Made by a program: the position numbers and the translations under genes
The notes under the pieces: generated by a model
Told to the model about the DNA's origin: nothing
What the model saw: the letters and a program-made list of their open reading frames with translations, nothing else
The model's database searches: none
In this document: positions 49,582-59,000 of the stretch, one piece after another
Numbering within the stretch: position 1 is the first letter of the stretch
Layout: every line of letters starts with the position of its first letter
NCBI GenBank assembly: GCA_964019135.1
Contig: OZ025260.1
Location: 24,856,254-24,920,253, forward strand
DNA: 64,000 nucleotides
From: Arenicola marina
Taxonomy: Eukaryota > Annelida > Polychaeta > Arenicolidae
Direction of reading: 5' to 3'

Positions 49582-52500
49582 CTGCGGCATATGAAATGTT
49601 GGCGTGCAAGGCCACGTTGCTGCACATGCAGTCTAAAGTTGTCCGAGAAAGCAACCGGGACAATGAAATCGGGTTAGACACACATTGCGCCAGATGCCGA
49701 TGCTAGGGTTTGGACCCACGACATACCGACATGAAGCTCAGCCTGCTCACCAGCCTGAGGAAGAGGCGGGTATCCGGTTCATCATTGCGCGCCTGCCAAC
49801 GTTCTTTCAACGACAAGATATCGAAAAATACTGGTAAAAACACACTGTCTTGCTGATTTATTTCATACGATTTTCGAAATTATGTGAGACGTCATCCACA
49901 ATATGAGTCACTTAAAACTGTTCATACCGTTATGCAGTCCCCTAACCATTGAACATGGTTTAACTAAATCCACAGATAATGTCCCATTCGTTTTAACAAG
50001 ATCAGACAATTTATCATGTAATTTTCATTAATAAAGCAAATAAAAGATCATCATGTAGGAGAAAAACTTCGAAGACTTAAGTCTTTCCATTCAAATTATA
50101 TTGGGAAGGTTTCCCGGGCCTTGTGCAAGTAGCAGGTCACTCACCACGGCATATTCATCGACTGATGCCTCTCCATAGGCGTGTTCGATCTCGTCGTACT
50201 TGAAAATAGCGAAGGTGTGGGAGCCGTCGGTGACCAAGACCACTTGGAAGGTGTTCGTGCCCTGGAGATCGAAACTAGAATGGTTACATGTTAAATAGCG
50301 AAGGCGGCGCTGCAGCGAAAGTGTTGTTTTAAGTAACTTTATAAGTGAACACGTAACTTTAATAAACGCTTAAGTAACCATGTTTTCAGTAAACGCTAGG
50401 AGTAACTTCAGTAAACTCTAGGAGTGACGTTAGAGTAACGTTGAGAGTGACGTTAGTGTAACGTTAGGAGCGACGTTAGAGTAACGTTAAGAGAAAACTT
50501 TTGATACATTTTAAAGTGTTATGAGTAACTTCAGGTTAGGTAGCCCGGGTGACAGCGATCCTATGGTCTTAGCCCGGGTCAACCATCCTAAATATCGAAA
50601 CTATGTGAAGTTTGCATCCAACATTTAATGTTGTTGTACATGTACATTTAGGAACATAAATGAACCCTAGACTTGGACTGGGCTTGGCTGAGCTAAATAA
50701 AATGGCTGACGTGCACTAGAGCATATTCAGAGATGCATGCCACAGAGTGGGGATAAAATGGCCTAATATGTTACTAATTTAAATCACTGGGGCAATTGCC
50801 ATTGGTGTGAGTAACGCCCGACACTTCCTAATTAAGTTACCATGGAGGGGTGGTAGTAGGTTGAACTGTAGTAGCTTGAACTGGAGTAGCTTGAACTGTA
50901 GTAGCTTGAACTGGTGTAGCTTGAACTGGTGTAGCTTGAACTATAGTAGCTGGAGTAGTAGTAGTGATCGCCAAACGCCTCCACGTCCACCCACGTGACC
51001 ACAAAGGCGCAGGTCGGGCTGAAGGACGGGCAGTTGATTTGAGCCTTCAGATCGCTCAGCAGAGCGGGATCCGTCGACTCTCTGGGAAATACAAAACAAA
51101 AAAACCTTTGAAAAAAGTTTACGTCAGACTACTGTAATGTGGGGTGGTGGCTTATTATCATGGCTGAATTCGACATAAACTAAAGAACAATGCTGCAATG
51201 ACCAGCTGACCGAGCCATTCAAAGTAGCCAGCCGTCGTGTTGGGCAATAAAGGAAAGAGACATACGAAAGGAAATTATTTATTGATCCTCAACTGGATCA
51301 ATAAGCAATTAATCCCACGGATTTGCCCGAAAACAACGTTAGCATCAAGAAAAAGAAACTCAATATTATCAACTTTGTTTTCTATTAAAATAAAGCACGC
51401 AAGCCAAGAGCAGAATATTGTCAAGTCACCTGTAGTAAATGTAGCCCTCGTAGCTTATGTCGATGTCGCTGTAGAACGGGGCGATCATGACAGACCCCCA
51501 GCCACCAAAAGGGAAGACGGGTGGCCAGAATTGCCAGCGGGGATAGTCGAAGGTCAAATGTCCATTGACATTGATCTGAAACGTTAAATATTGCGCAAAC
51601 CAATAACGTTATTTGGCTAATCAAAAACTCTTGGTGACGGTGTACGGAGTTTCACGTTGCTTGTCCCTGTACCGTAGTGGTACCGACTATGTTGGCAAGT
51701 TTGTTCTGTTTATATGTATAAATATGCACCAATATGCTTGTTCGTTACCTGGTCTGGGTGCTTCAGTATATAAAACATAGTTATAATGCGAACTGCTCAA
51801 CTGAACCAGAAAGTGATCACGACACACTAGTTAACTGCATACGTAAGTAAGGAACCAGTGGCCCGGTGCGTCCCTGTTGCGGTATATGATTGGTAGACTG
51901 AGATTAAATTTGATATACCGAGACCATCTCCGATTGTGGCATCACGTAATTTGAAGTCCATATCAGTATGTTGAGGTCAAGTCGTTTGAACCATGTCTCT
52001 TCACACACAATATAACGTTATCTAACACTTGCAAATGCAATGGCAAATAGGATATAAACAAACTGTGTTTGCTTGACAGCTGATCGTTAATTGAAAACCA
52101 TGTGTACTACGTAATAGATTTGTGTCCGTGAACTTCAGGTTTATTGCACAGTGTTAGGGGGGCTGTGCAGGCTCCTGGTACTGAATTTTACTGACAAGTT
52201 CTCGCTATTCATTCAACTGCTTGAAAACAACTTTGAGTGGCTTTAATGTATTGAATGTATTTTAAGACAGCGGCAACTTGAATTTACGTAGATACATATA
52301 TACTTACGTAGAGGCTGCTGTAGTAGTTGCCATAGAAACCGTAGCGGCATTCGAGATTGATGAGAGGGGAGCTATCATCATCGGAGCGAGGCACAGAGCT
52401 GTCTCCCTCCAACGGTCCGTAGGGGTACAGATGGAAGGCCATTGACCGGGCCATTAGCCCTGCAGTCGGTAACGGAAGGAGTGGAAGCAGATATTTAGAA

Positions 52501-53018
52501 GGTAACACCTTTCCTGATCACCTAAATTATAATTAAGCAATGATCGGTCTAGTTGGATTTTTTCTTCAGCCCTTAACGTCCTTTGTCTGCTTGCAAAATT
52601 TACATCATCTACACAGGTAGGCTACAGTTGTTACGCAGATCATCCAAGGGGAGGGGGGGGGCGTGTTCCCAAATCACAGAGACTCCCCGCATACAATGGA
52701 AGGGCCGGATACATGATATAAATTGGCGATTTCCAATTTACGGTTATTATTATTAAATTTTGCATATACGATTGATAAAACTCATCGATCACGACGGTCG
52801 GCTAATATCTCATTCCCAGTTCACGAAGAATTATTTTCCTTATTCCCTGTTCACAGTGAAATGAAAAGCCCGTTCCGGAGAAACTTAAATACCCCTTTGC
52901 AATAGCTAATGATGATAGGTATTTATAAAGCTATTTCTTATAGCGACCCCCCTTTAGCTGCGTAAACATGATGCTACTCACCTGCCAAGAGGACCAAACA
53001 TAAAGCGGCGATGTTCAT
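49419..53018 (-). CDS. Secreted NIDO (nidogen-like) domain protein, six coding exons, 3' end not found
   Basis: Exons, in order: 53,018-52,982, 52,459-52,308, 51,575-51,430, 51,081-50,841, 50,261-50,145 and 49,581-49,419. All introns are GT-AG and all phases match, giving 285 codons plus one base. Residues 1-20 form a signal peptide (hydrophobic IAALCLVLLAGLMA, likely cleavage after SMA). Residues 21 to about 275 form a full NIDO domain: LYPYGP..GDSS at the start, then VNGHLTF, IAPFYSDIDI, YYRESTDPALL, FVVTWVDV, NTFQVVLVTDG..FAIFKY, VGFNAGD and SNV...WVFRID. NIDO domains occur in nidogen, tectorin and mucin-4-type extracellular proteins, so an extracellular-matrix or mucus role is inferred. 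Residues 158-187 are an unusual Tyr/Ser-rich insertion. A strong donor follows codon 285, so further exons are expected; otherwise the protein stops at about 293 residues. I cannot identify the orthologue. Confidence 0.88.
50145..50261 (-). CDS. NIDO gene exon 6: NTFQ...TDG...FAIF core
   Basis: 117 bp, 39 whole codons. The acceptor is GATCTCCAG and the donor GTGAGT. It encodes the best-conserved NIDO strip, GTNTFQVVLVTDG then FAIFKYDEIE. Both edges are phase 0, matching exons 5 and 7. Confidence 0.9.
50399..50492. repeat. Short degenerate repeat in a NIDO intron
   Basis: Alternating GAGTGACGTTA and GAGTAACGTTA-like motifs recur about every 11-12 bp in the intron between exons 5 and 6, with weaker relatives extending left to about 50,330. 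No coding meaning is seen. Confidence 0.7.
50841..51081 (-). CDS. NIDO gene exon 5: carries the Tyr/Ser coding minisatellite
   Basis: 241 bp. The acceptor is TATTTCCCAG. It encodes ESTDPALLSDLKAQINC, then CAFVVTWVDVEAF, followed by the low-complexity insertion and HPSM. The donor GTAACT at 50,840 is less than ideal but is the site that joins in phase to NTFQVVL of the next exon; without splicing the frame stops three codons later. Confidence 0.8.
50856..50945 (-). repeat. In-frame 15-bp coding minisatellite in NIDO exon 5
   Basis: Six 15-bp units, AGTTCAAGCTAC plus one variable codon (ACC, TAC or TCC), encode YSSSY/TSSSY-type pentapeptides at residues 158-187. Because the period is five codons, unit gain or loss keeps the frame. 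In typical NIDO domains the link between the 'TW.V' strand and NTFQ is short, so this looks like a lineage-specific loop expansion. Confidence 0.88.
51430..51575 (-). CDS. NIDO gene exon 4: central strands of the domain
   Basis: 146 bp. The acceptor is ACGTTTCAG. It encodes INVNGHLTF, an aromatic/Pro-rich stretch (WQFWPPVFPF) and the conserved IAPFYSDIDI and YIYY segments. It ends two bases into an Arg codon at donor GTGACT; the Arg is completed by the next exon to give YYREST, as in the family. Confidence 0.87.
52308..52459 (-). CDS. NIDO gene exon 3: start of the NIDO domain
   Basis: 152 bp. The acceptor is CGACTGCAG, and two bases complete the Gly codon begun in exon 2. It encodes the end of the signal peptide, then LYPYGPLEGDSSVPRSDDDS, the hallmark entry to NIDO domains, and ends at SSLY with donor GTAAGT. 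Includes Cys50. Confidence 0.87.
52647..52664. repeat. Poly-G tract in a NIDO intron
   Basis: An interrupted G-run (GGGGAGGGGGGGGGCG) lies in the intron between exons 2 and 3. It may be the remnant of the same G-rich element seen at 53,408 and 55,516, but no terminal repeats remain. Confidence 0.6.
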
Positions 53019-53027
53019 CCTGACAAT
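52982..53027 (-). CDS. NIDO gene exon 2: start codon and signal peptide
   Basis: The acceptor is TTTTTCGCAG just before 53,027. Nine UTR bases precede the ATG at 53,018-53,016, which opens the hydrophobic segment MNIAALCLVLLA. The exon ends at 52,982 with donor GTGAGT, one base into a Gly codon. This ATG is chosen because it is the first in the exon and starts a typical signal peptide. Confidence 0.85.
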
Positions 53028-53407
53028 CTGCGAAAAACAACACAGTAAAGTGTAATACAAAATATAAAGTACATGTGTTTAATTTAATGAACAGAAACAA
53101 AATTCAATCATAGTGATGTGCCATTACAGGCCAATGGCGTGAGTTGTGTTTGTTCAAGTATTCATGTTGTTAAGTCCTCGATGGATAATAAAAGTTCATC
53201 ATCATAATAATCATAATGAAGGATTCCGTATTGTAGTGAGGATCACTGCACGGGGACAGAAGCCTCGGCATTCCGTCATCAACATTCCGTTATCACGGCG
53301 CTTACATAGAATAGAACATATGTCTTGACATATATGGATGACCCACATTTGTTGCGATCATATCTTCCTAATAAAGTATGGTTTGTTTAAGGTAGCGCGT
53401 CTGCTTA

Positions 53408-53595
53408 GAGAGGCGGATCCAGAAAATCTGGATAGGGGGCCCGGTTTCAGGGTCGGATCCAGATATGCTGAATAGGGGGGGGGGCGGTTTTGGTTTTCAT
53501 ATGTTAGATGGTCTAAATTATATAAATTTCGGCCCTAAAAGGGGGGGCCGGGACCGAGTCGCGCCCCCCCTCCCGCCCGTGGATCCGCCCATGGC
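53408..53595. mobile_element. Nonautonomous G-rich element with inverted ends, in NIDO intron 1
   Basis: GGCGGATCCA (53,412-53,421) and its exact reverse complement TGGATCCGCC (53,580-53,589) bound a G/C-rich segment of about 180 bp. A second copy of the left end (GGTCGGATCCAGA) lies inside at 53,451. The structure is like a small MITE-type element whose ends read (CAGGG)GCGGATCCA. I found no clear target-site duplication and it encodes nothing. Confidence 0.55.
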
Positions 53596-53731
53596 TTAAG
53601 CTACAAGAAAAACTCATAGGCAGAGCTGGACTGTCCTATGCTGCCCCCAAGCGGTTTAGTTTCTCAACACAGTGTCAACACAGTAAAATAAGTACTTAAA
53701 AAGGTGCGAGAAAGCATTCTGTGCTTCTTAC

Positions 53732-53817
53732 CGCAGAAGGAGTGACGTCTTCGTGTGCGTTCTTTCCGTTGTTTCCCTGCTCTGTCGTCCGTTCTGTTGG
53801 CCGAAGATGCTTCCAGT
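53732..53817 (-). other. NIDO gene exon 1 (5' UTR)
   Basis: Predicted from the TATA box 30 bases upstream and the donor GTAAGA at 53,731. Sequence of about 86 bases with no ATG that opens a long frame. It contains GACGTCACT, one base off a CRE. Its 5' end is inferred from TATA spacing (an A at 53,817 in TCACT). Confidence 0.55.
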
Positions 53818-53841
53818 GACTCTCCCGTCGTTGTGTCCGGG

Positions 53842-53847
53842 TTTATA
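53842..53847 (-). promoter_or_regulatory. TATA box of the NIDO gene
   Basis: TATAAA on the minus strand in a G/C-rich context (GGGAATATAAACCCGG). It lies 30 bases upstream of the inferred start at 53,817 and about 110 bases upstream of a consistent 5' splice donor. Position and orientation fit the gene; direct start-site data are lacking. Confidence 0.65.
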
Positions 53848-55515
53848 TTCCCCTCACGGACGCCCCTCCTCCGATCTCACAGCACCCGGCCCCACCTGCT
53901 TACAACCCTATCACGATACAGTTTAACTGGAAACATGGCCGCATGTTGCATCGTCTGTGCGTTTTTCTAGATTATATGTCAGCGAAATTGTTGGGGATTT
54001 ATGCCCGAATATATCGACCTCAGCGTAGGGCGACAAACAATCACTGGTGTTTGATTACATGCTGCTTTATCACGATGACACTGTATATAGAAAACGCGCG
54101 CATGTCCGTAAAACCAATAATGACTTATACTGCTGAAAGCACATTTTTTATACGAATATGTATCAATATCGTTATGTAGGCCTATGCATAGTCGTACAGT
54201 TCGCAAAACGTAGGCAGACACATGTTGCATGATGGACTCACGTTTAATAGGAATTGAACACGATGAGACGGTATGTGTAATTGCTGAAAGTGAGTTTTGC
54301 ATACGAATGATATATCGTAAAGTATTTGGTGTAAGAACTTTATATTCTTCCAACAGACATCTAACGTCATAAATAGACACTGCGAGTTTCGGGTTAGAAA
54401 ATCGATTCCCACATACGTCTGCCATGCATGCGTATGACGTGGGTTCAGGTGCCCGGCTTCAAGGTTTTTTTGTCAGGGTAGGTTGGCTCTCTGGTATTGT
54501 TATTCACAGAACAAACACCCCAATGATATGACTGTATAAACTTTGTGTATTATGGAATCACCGCTTATATATCACTAGAAGGTCGGCTTAACAGCCATAT
54601 CTGGCTATTTTAAATATATCTTTGCTTCGATTTGTATACCTTGATCATATTCTGATATTATTCATATATGGTTCGTTATTTTTCAGATCTGCTCATAATT
54701 ATGATCACAACAGTAATATGCGTTATAAAATATTGTCCGATTAGAGTAACTCTGCAATATTCTCTGGTACAGTGGTGTAGTTTGCCTGTACGGACAGTCA
54801 TAACCAAGCTCCCCGTGCGGTGACTCTACGCAAGCTGCGCTTTTACCTCTGCTGTCGGCCGGGGGCAAATTTCACGATTCTTAAAAAACGGTCAAATCAG
54901 CTGCAATTTCTTGCAACATTATAATTTTCAAGAATAAAACATAGAAATTACGAGCTCTATCTATTTAACACAGCAAAAAGCGGGTGTGAAGATGCATTGA
55001 GGAAGTAGGCGACAACAGAGATGTAATGGAGCCCTAGCGGAGTGAATCGAAGGCAGAGAGTGCGTCATAGCCTCGTCAGTTGCTATGGCTACCACACTGG
55101 TGATGTCACAATATCGGGTTCGATTAGTTAGAAAGACAGGAAGACTGAAGCCATAACAAATACGTCATTGCGTAACGTTAGTTATGTGATGTCGTTTCAG
55201 TATAACTTTTGTTCAGGTTTGTTGCGTTGTACATTTCAGTACTATCACTTACATCTATAGAGCATTTAGTCGTTTTTGCAATGCTGCCCGTATCTGAATA
55301 TTGTCAGCTATCCGATGATGACCGAACCTGAAAAGCAAAGTTAACAGCCAGATAGACGCTATGGTAGCTGGAAGAAGTTGACGAATGAACAAGATAAATT
55401 AAAGTCAAAGTGGCATTTTTCAATATTATCATGGGACAAATAACACACAGCAAACAACAACAGCATAAAGCACTTTCCTGATATATTAAGGCATAACAGA
55501 ACAAATTCCAATACA
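53848..55515. other. Unique DNA upstream of the NIDO gene
   Basis: About 1.7 kb of AT-rich, non-repetitive DNA. Several 60-148-codon frames on both strands overlap each other and show no domain, signal peptide or splice context. The part next to 53,850 presumably holds the NIDO promoter region. I see no other gene. Confidence 0.5.
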
Positions 55516-55802
55516 GGGGCAAATCTAGAAATTTCCCAAGGGGAGGGTTGCTCTCTAAAAACTTGCGACCGGGCGGGGGTGGGGTGCTCTCTTTTTCCAA
55601 GGGGGGGGGTGGGCTTGCTCTCTGAAAAACTTGCGACCGGGGGGGGGCGGTGCTCTCTGGCTAAAACCTGCGACCGGGGAGGGGGGGGGGGCGCTGCTCG
55701 GAGAAACCGACTTTAACAGTGTATGTTCAGGTTCCCAAGGGGGTGGGGGGGGGGTGGGGGTTGAAACCCCCTAACCCCCCGGCCCCCATTGATCCGCCCC
55801 TG
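55516..55802. mobile_element. G-rich element with CAGGGGC...CGCCCCTG ends
   Basis: It begins CAGGGGCAAATCTAGAAA (55,516) and ends TTGATCCGCCCCTG (55,802), an imperfect terminal inverted repeat of the same type as the 53,408 element. Inside are at least three copies of a module with CTCTCT, then AAAACTTGCGACCGGG, then a G-run of 5-12. The 5' CAGGG resembles hAT-type ends, but no 8-bp target duplication is visible. It is non-coding; a 98-codon minus-strand frame crossing it has no support. Confidence 0.55.
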
Positions 55803-56042
55803 CCATAAAGCAAACGCTCTGCTTCGCATTTGAAGCGCCACCTACAGTACGGTTACGGTCGTGTCTAATTAAAGTATCTATTGAGCTTCAATAATGATCC
55901 AAGCGTTCGCCTGCTATCTTGTCGTTAAATTAAATCACAAAACCAGAAGGTTAGGAGAAATGTTTCAGGCCCCTGCAAATTAGTAGATTGTGTTGTTTTT
56001 CACTTTTTGGGGCACGCTTTCCATTTTTTTTTTATCTAGGTA
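55803..56042. other. Short unique spacer before array A2
   Basis: Nothing recognised, apart from a T-run (56,025-56,033) close to the array edge. Confidence 0.5.
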
Positions 56043-59000
56043 TTGTCCGTCCCTCCCTGTCCTCAATGTGATCGCTGTCCGCCCCTCCTTGTCCTCAATG
56101 TGAGCGTGGTCCACCCCTCTCAGTCCTCAATGTGATCGCCGTCCACCCCTCTCTGTCCTCAATGTGATCGCTGTCCGCCCCTCCCTGTCCTCAATGTGAT
56201 CGCTGCCCGCCCCTCCCTGTCCTCAATGTGATCGCTGTCCGCCCCTCCCTGTCCTCAATGTGACCGCTGTCCGCCCCTCCCTGTCCTCAATGTGATCGCT
56301 GTCCGCCCCTCCCTGTCCTCAATGAGACCGCTGTCGGTCTCTCCCTGTCCTCAATGTGACCGCTGTCCGTCCCTCCCTGTCCTCAATGTGATCGCTGTCC
56401 GCCCCTCCCTGCCCTCAATGTGATTGCTGTCCACCCCTCTCTGTCCTCAATGTGATCGCTGTCCGTCCCTCCCTGTTCTCAATGTGATCGCTGTTCGTCC
56501 CTCCCTGTCCTTAATGTGATCGCTGTCCGCCCCTCCCTGTCCTCAATGTGATCGCTGTCGGCCCCTCGCTGTCCTCAATGTTATTGCTGTCCGCCCTTCT
56601 CTGACCTCCATGTGATCGCTGTCCGCCCATCCCTGTCCTCAAAGTGATCGCTGTCCGTCCCTTCAGGTCCTCAATGTGATCGCCGTCTGATCCTCCCTGT
56701 CCTCAATGTGATCGCTGTCCTCCCCTCAATGTCCTCAATGTAATCGCTGTCTGATCCTCCCTGTCCTCAATGTGATGGCTGTCCACCCTTCAATGTCCTC
56801 GATGTGATCGCTGTCAGCCCCTCCCTGTCCTCAATGTGATCGCTGTCCGTCCCTCCCTGCCCTCAATGTGATCGCTGTCCGCCCCTCCCTGTCCTCAATG
56901 TGATCGCTGTCCACCCCTCTCTGTCCTCAATGTGATCGCTGTGCGCCCCTCCCCGTCCCCAATGTGATCGCTGTCCGCCCCTCCCTGTCCTCAATGTGAT
57001 CGCTGTCCAACCCTCCCTGGTGTCCTCAATGTGATCGCTGTCCGCCCCTCCCTGTCCTTAATGGCTCGCTGTCCATCCCTCCCTGTCCTCAATGTGATCG
57101 CTGTCCGCCCCTCCCTGTCCTCAATGGCTCGCTGTCCATCCCTCCCTGTCCCCAATGTGATCGCTGTCCGCCCCTCCCGTCTTCAATGTGATTGCTGTCC
57201 ACCCCTCTCTGTCCTCAATGTGATCGCTGTCCAACCCTCCCTGTCCTCAATGTGATCGCTGTGCGCCACTCCCCGTCCTCAATGTGATCGCTGTCCGCCC
57301 CGCCCTGTCCTCAATGTGATTGCTGTCCGCCCCTCTCTGTCCTCAATGTGATCGCTGTCCGTCCCTCCCTGTCCTCAATGTGATCGCTTTCCGCACCTCC
57401 CTGTCCTCAATGTGATCGCTGTCCAACCTTCCCTGTTCTCAATGTGATCGCTGTCCATCCCTCCCTGTCCTCAATGTGATCGCTTTCCGCACCTCCCTGT
57501 CCTCAATGTGATCGCTGTCCAACCCTCCCTGGTGTCCTCAATGTGATCGCTGTCCGCCCCTCCCTGTCCTCAATGGCTCGCTGTCCATCCCTCCCTGTCC
57601 TCAATGTGATCGCTGTCCGCCCCTCCCTGTCCTCAATGGCTCGCTGTCCATCCCTCCCTGTCCCCAATGTGATCGCTGTCCGCCCCTCCCTGTCCTCAAT
57701 GTGATCGCTGTCCAACCCTCCCTGGTGTCCTCAATGTGATCGCTGTCCGCCCCTCCCTGTCCTCAATGGCTCGCTGTCCATCCCTCCCTGTCCCCAATGT
57801 GATCGCTGTCCGCCCCTCCCTGTCCTCAATGGCTCGCTGTCCATCCCTCCCTGTCCCCAATGTGATCGCTGTCCGCCCCTCCCTGTCCTCAATGGCTCGC
57901 TGTCCATCCCTCCCTGTCCCCAATGTGATCGCTATCTGTCCCTCCCTGTCCCCAATGTGATCGCTGTCCGCCCCTCCCTGTCCTCAATGGCTCGCTGTCC
58001 ATCCCTCCCTGTCCCCAATGTGATCGCTATCTGTCCCTCCCTGTCCTCAATGTGATCGCTGTCCGCCCCTCCCTGTCCTCAATGTGATCGCTATCCGTCC
58101 CTCCCTGTCCTCAATGTGATCGCTGTCCGTCCCTCCCTGTCCTCAATGTGATCGCTGTCCGCCCCTCCCTGTCCTCAATGTAATCGCTGTCCGCCCCTCC
58201 CTGTCCTCAATGGCTCGCTGTCCATCCCTCCCTGTCCCCAATGTGATCGCTGTCCGCCCCTCCCTGTCCTCAATGTGATCGCTATCCGTCCCTCCCTGTC
58301 CTCAATGTGATCGCTGTCCGTCCCTCCCTGTCCTCAATGTGATCGCTGTCCGCCCCTCCCTGTCCTTAATGTAATCGCTGTCCGCCCTTCCCTGTCCTCA
58401 ATGGCTCGCTGTCCATCCCTCCCTGTCCCCAATGTGATCGCTGTCCGCCCCTCCCAGTCCTCAATGTGATCGCTGTCCAACCCCCCCTGGTGTCCTCAAT
58501 GTGATCGCTGTCCGCCCCTCCCTGTCCTCAATGGCTCGCTGTCCATCCCTCCCTGTCCCCAATGTGATCGCTGTCCGCCCCTCCCTGTCCTCAATGGCTC
58601 GCTGTCCATCCCTGCCTGGTGTCCTCAATGTGATCGCTGTCCGCCCCTCCCAGTCCTCAATGTAATCGCTGTCCGCCCCTCCTTGTCCTCAATGTGATCG
58701 CTGTCCAACCCTCCCTGGTGTCCTCAATGTGATCGCTGTCCGCCCCTCCCTGTCCTCAATGGCTCGCTGTCCATCCCTCCCTGTCCCCAATGTGATCGCT
58801 GTCCGCCCCTCCCTGTCCTCAATGGCTCGCTGTCCATCCCTCCCTGTCCCCAATGTGATCGCTGTCCGCCCCTCCCTGTCCTCAATGTGATCGCTGTCCA
58901 ACCCTCCCTGGTGTCCTCAATGTGATCGCTGTCCGCCTCTCCCTGTCCTCAATGGCTCGCTGTCCATCCCTCCCTGTCCTCAATGCGATCGCTGTCCGCC

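Noticed and set aside
49690..49760. tRNA or SINE B box (GGTTTGGACCC)
   Set aside because: Three mismatches to the B box and no A box at the right distance.
53979..54425. 148-codon minus-strand frame upstream of the NIDO gene
   Set aside because: Composition is not protein-like, another frame overlaps it, and no family is recognised. It lies in AT-rich intergenic DNA.
55304..55600. 98-codon minus-strand gene with a Pro-rich start and hydrophobic middle
   Set aside because: It starts inside the G-rich element and has no recognisable domain. The Pro/Lys-rich start is the complement of the G-runs.
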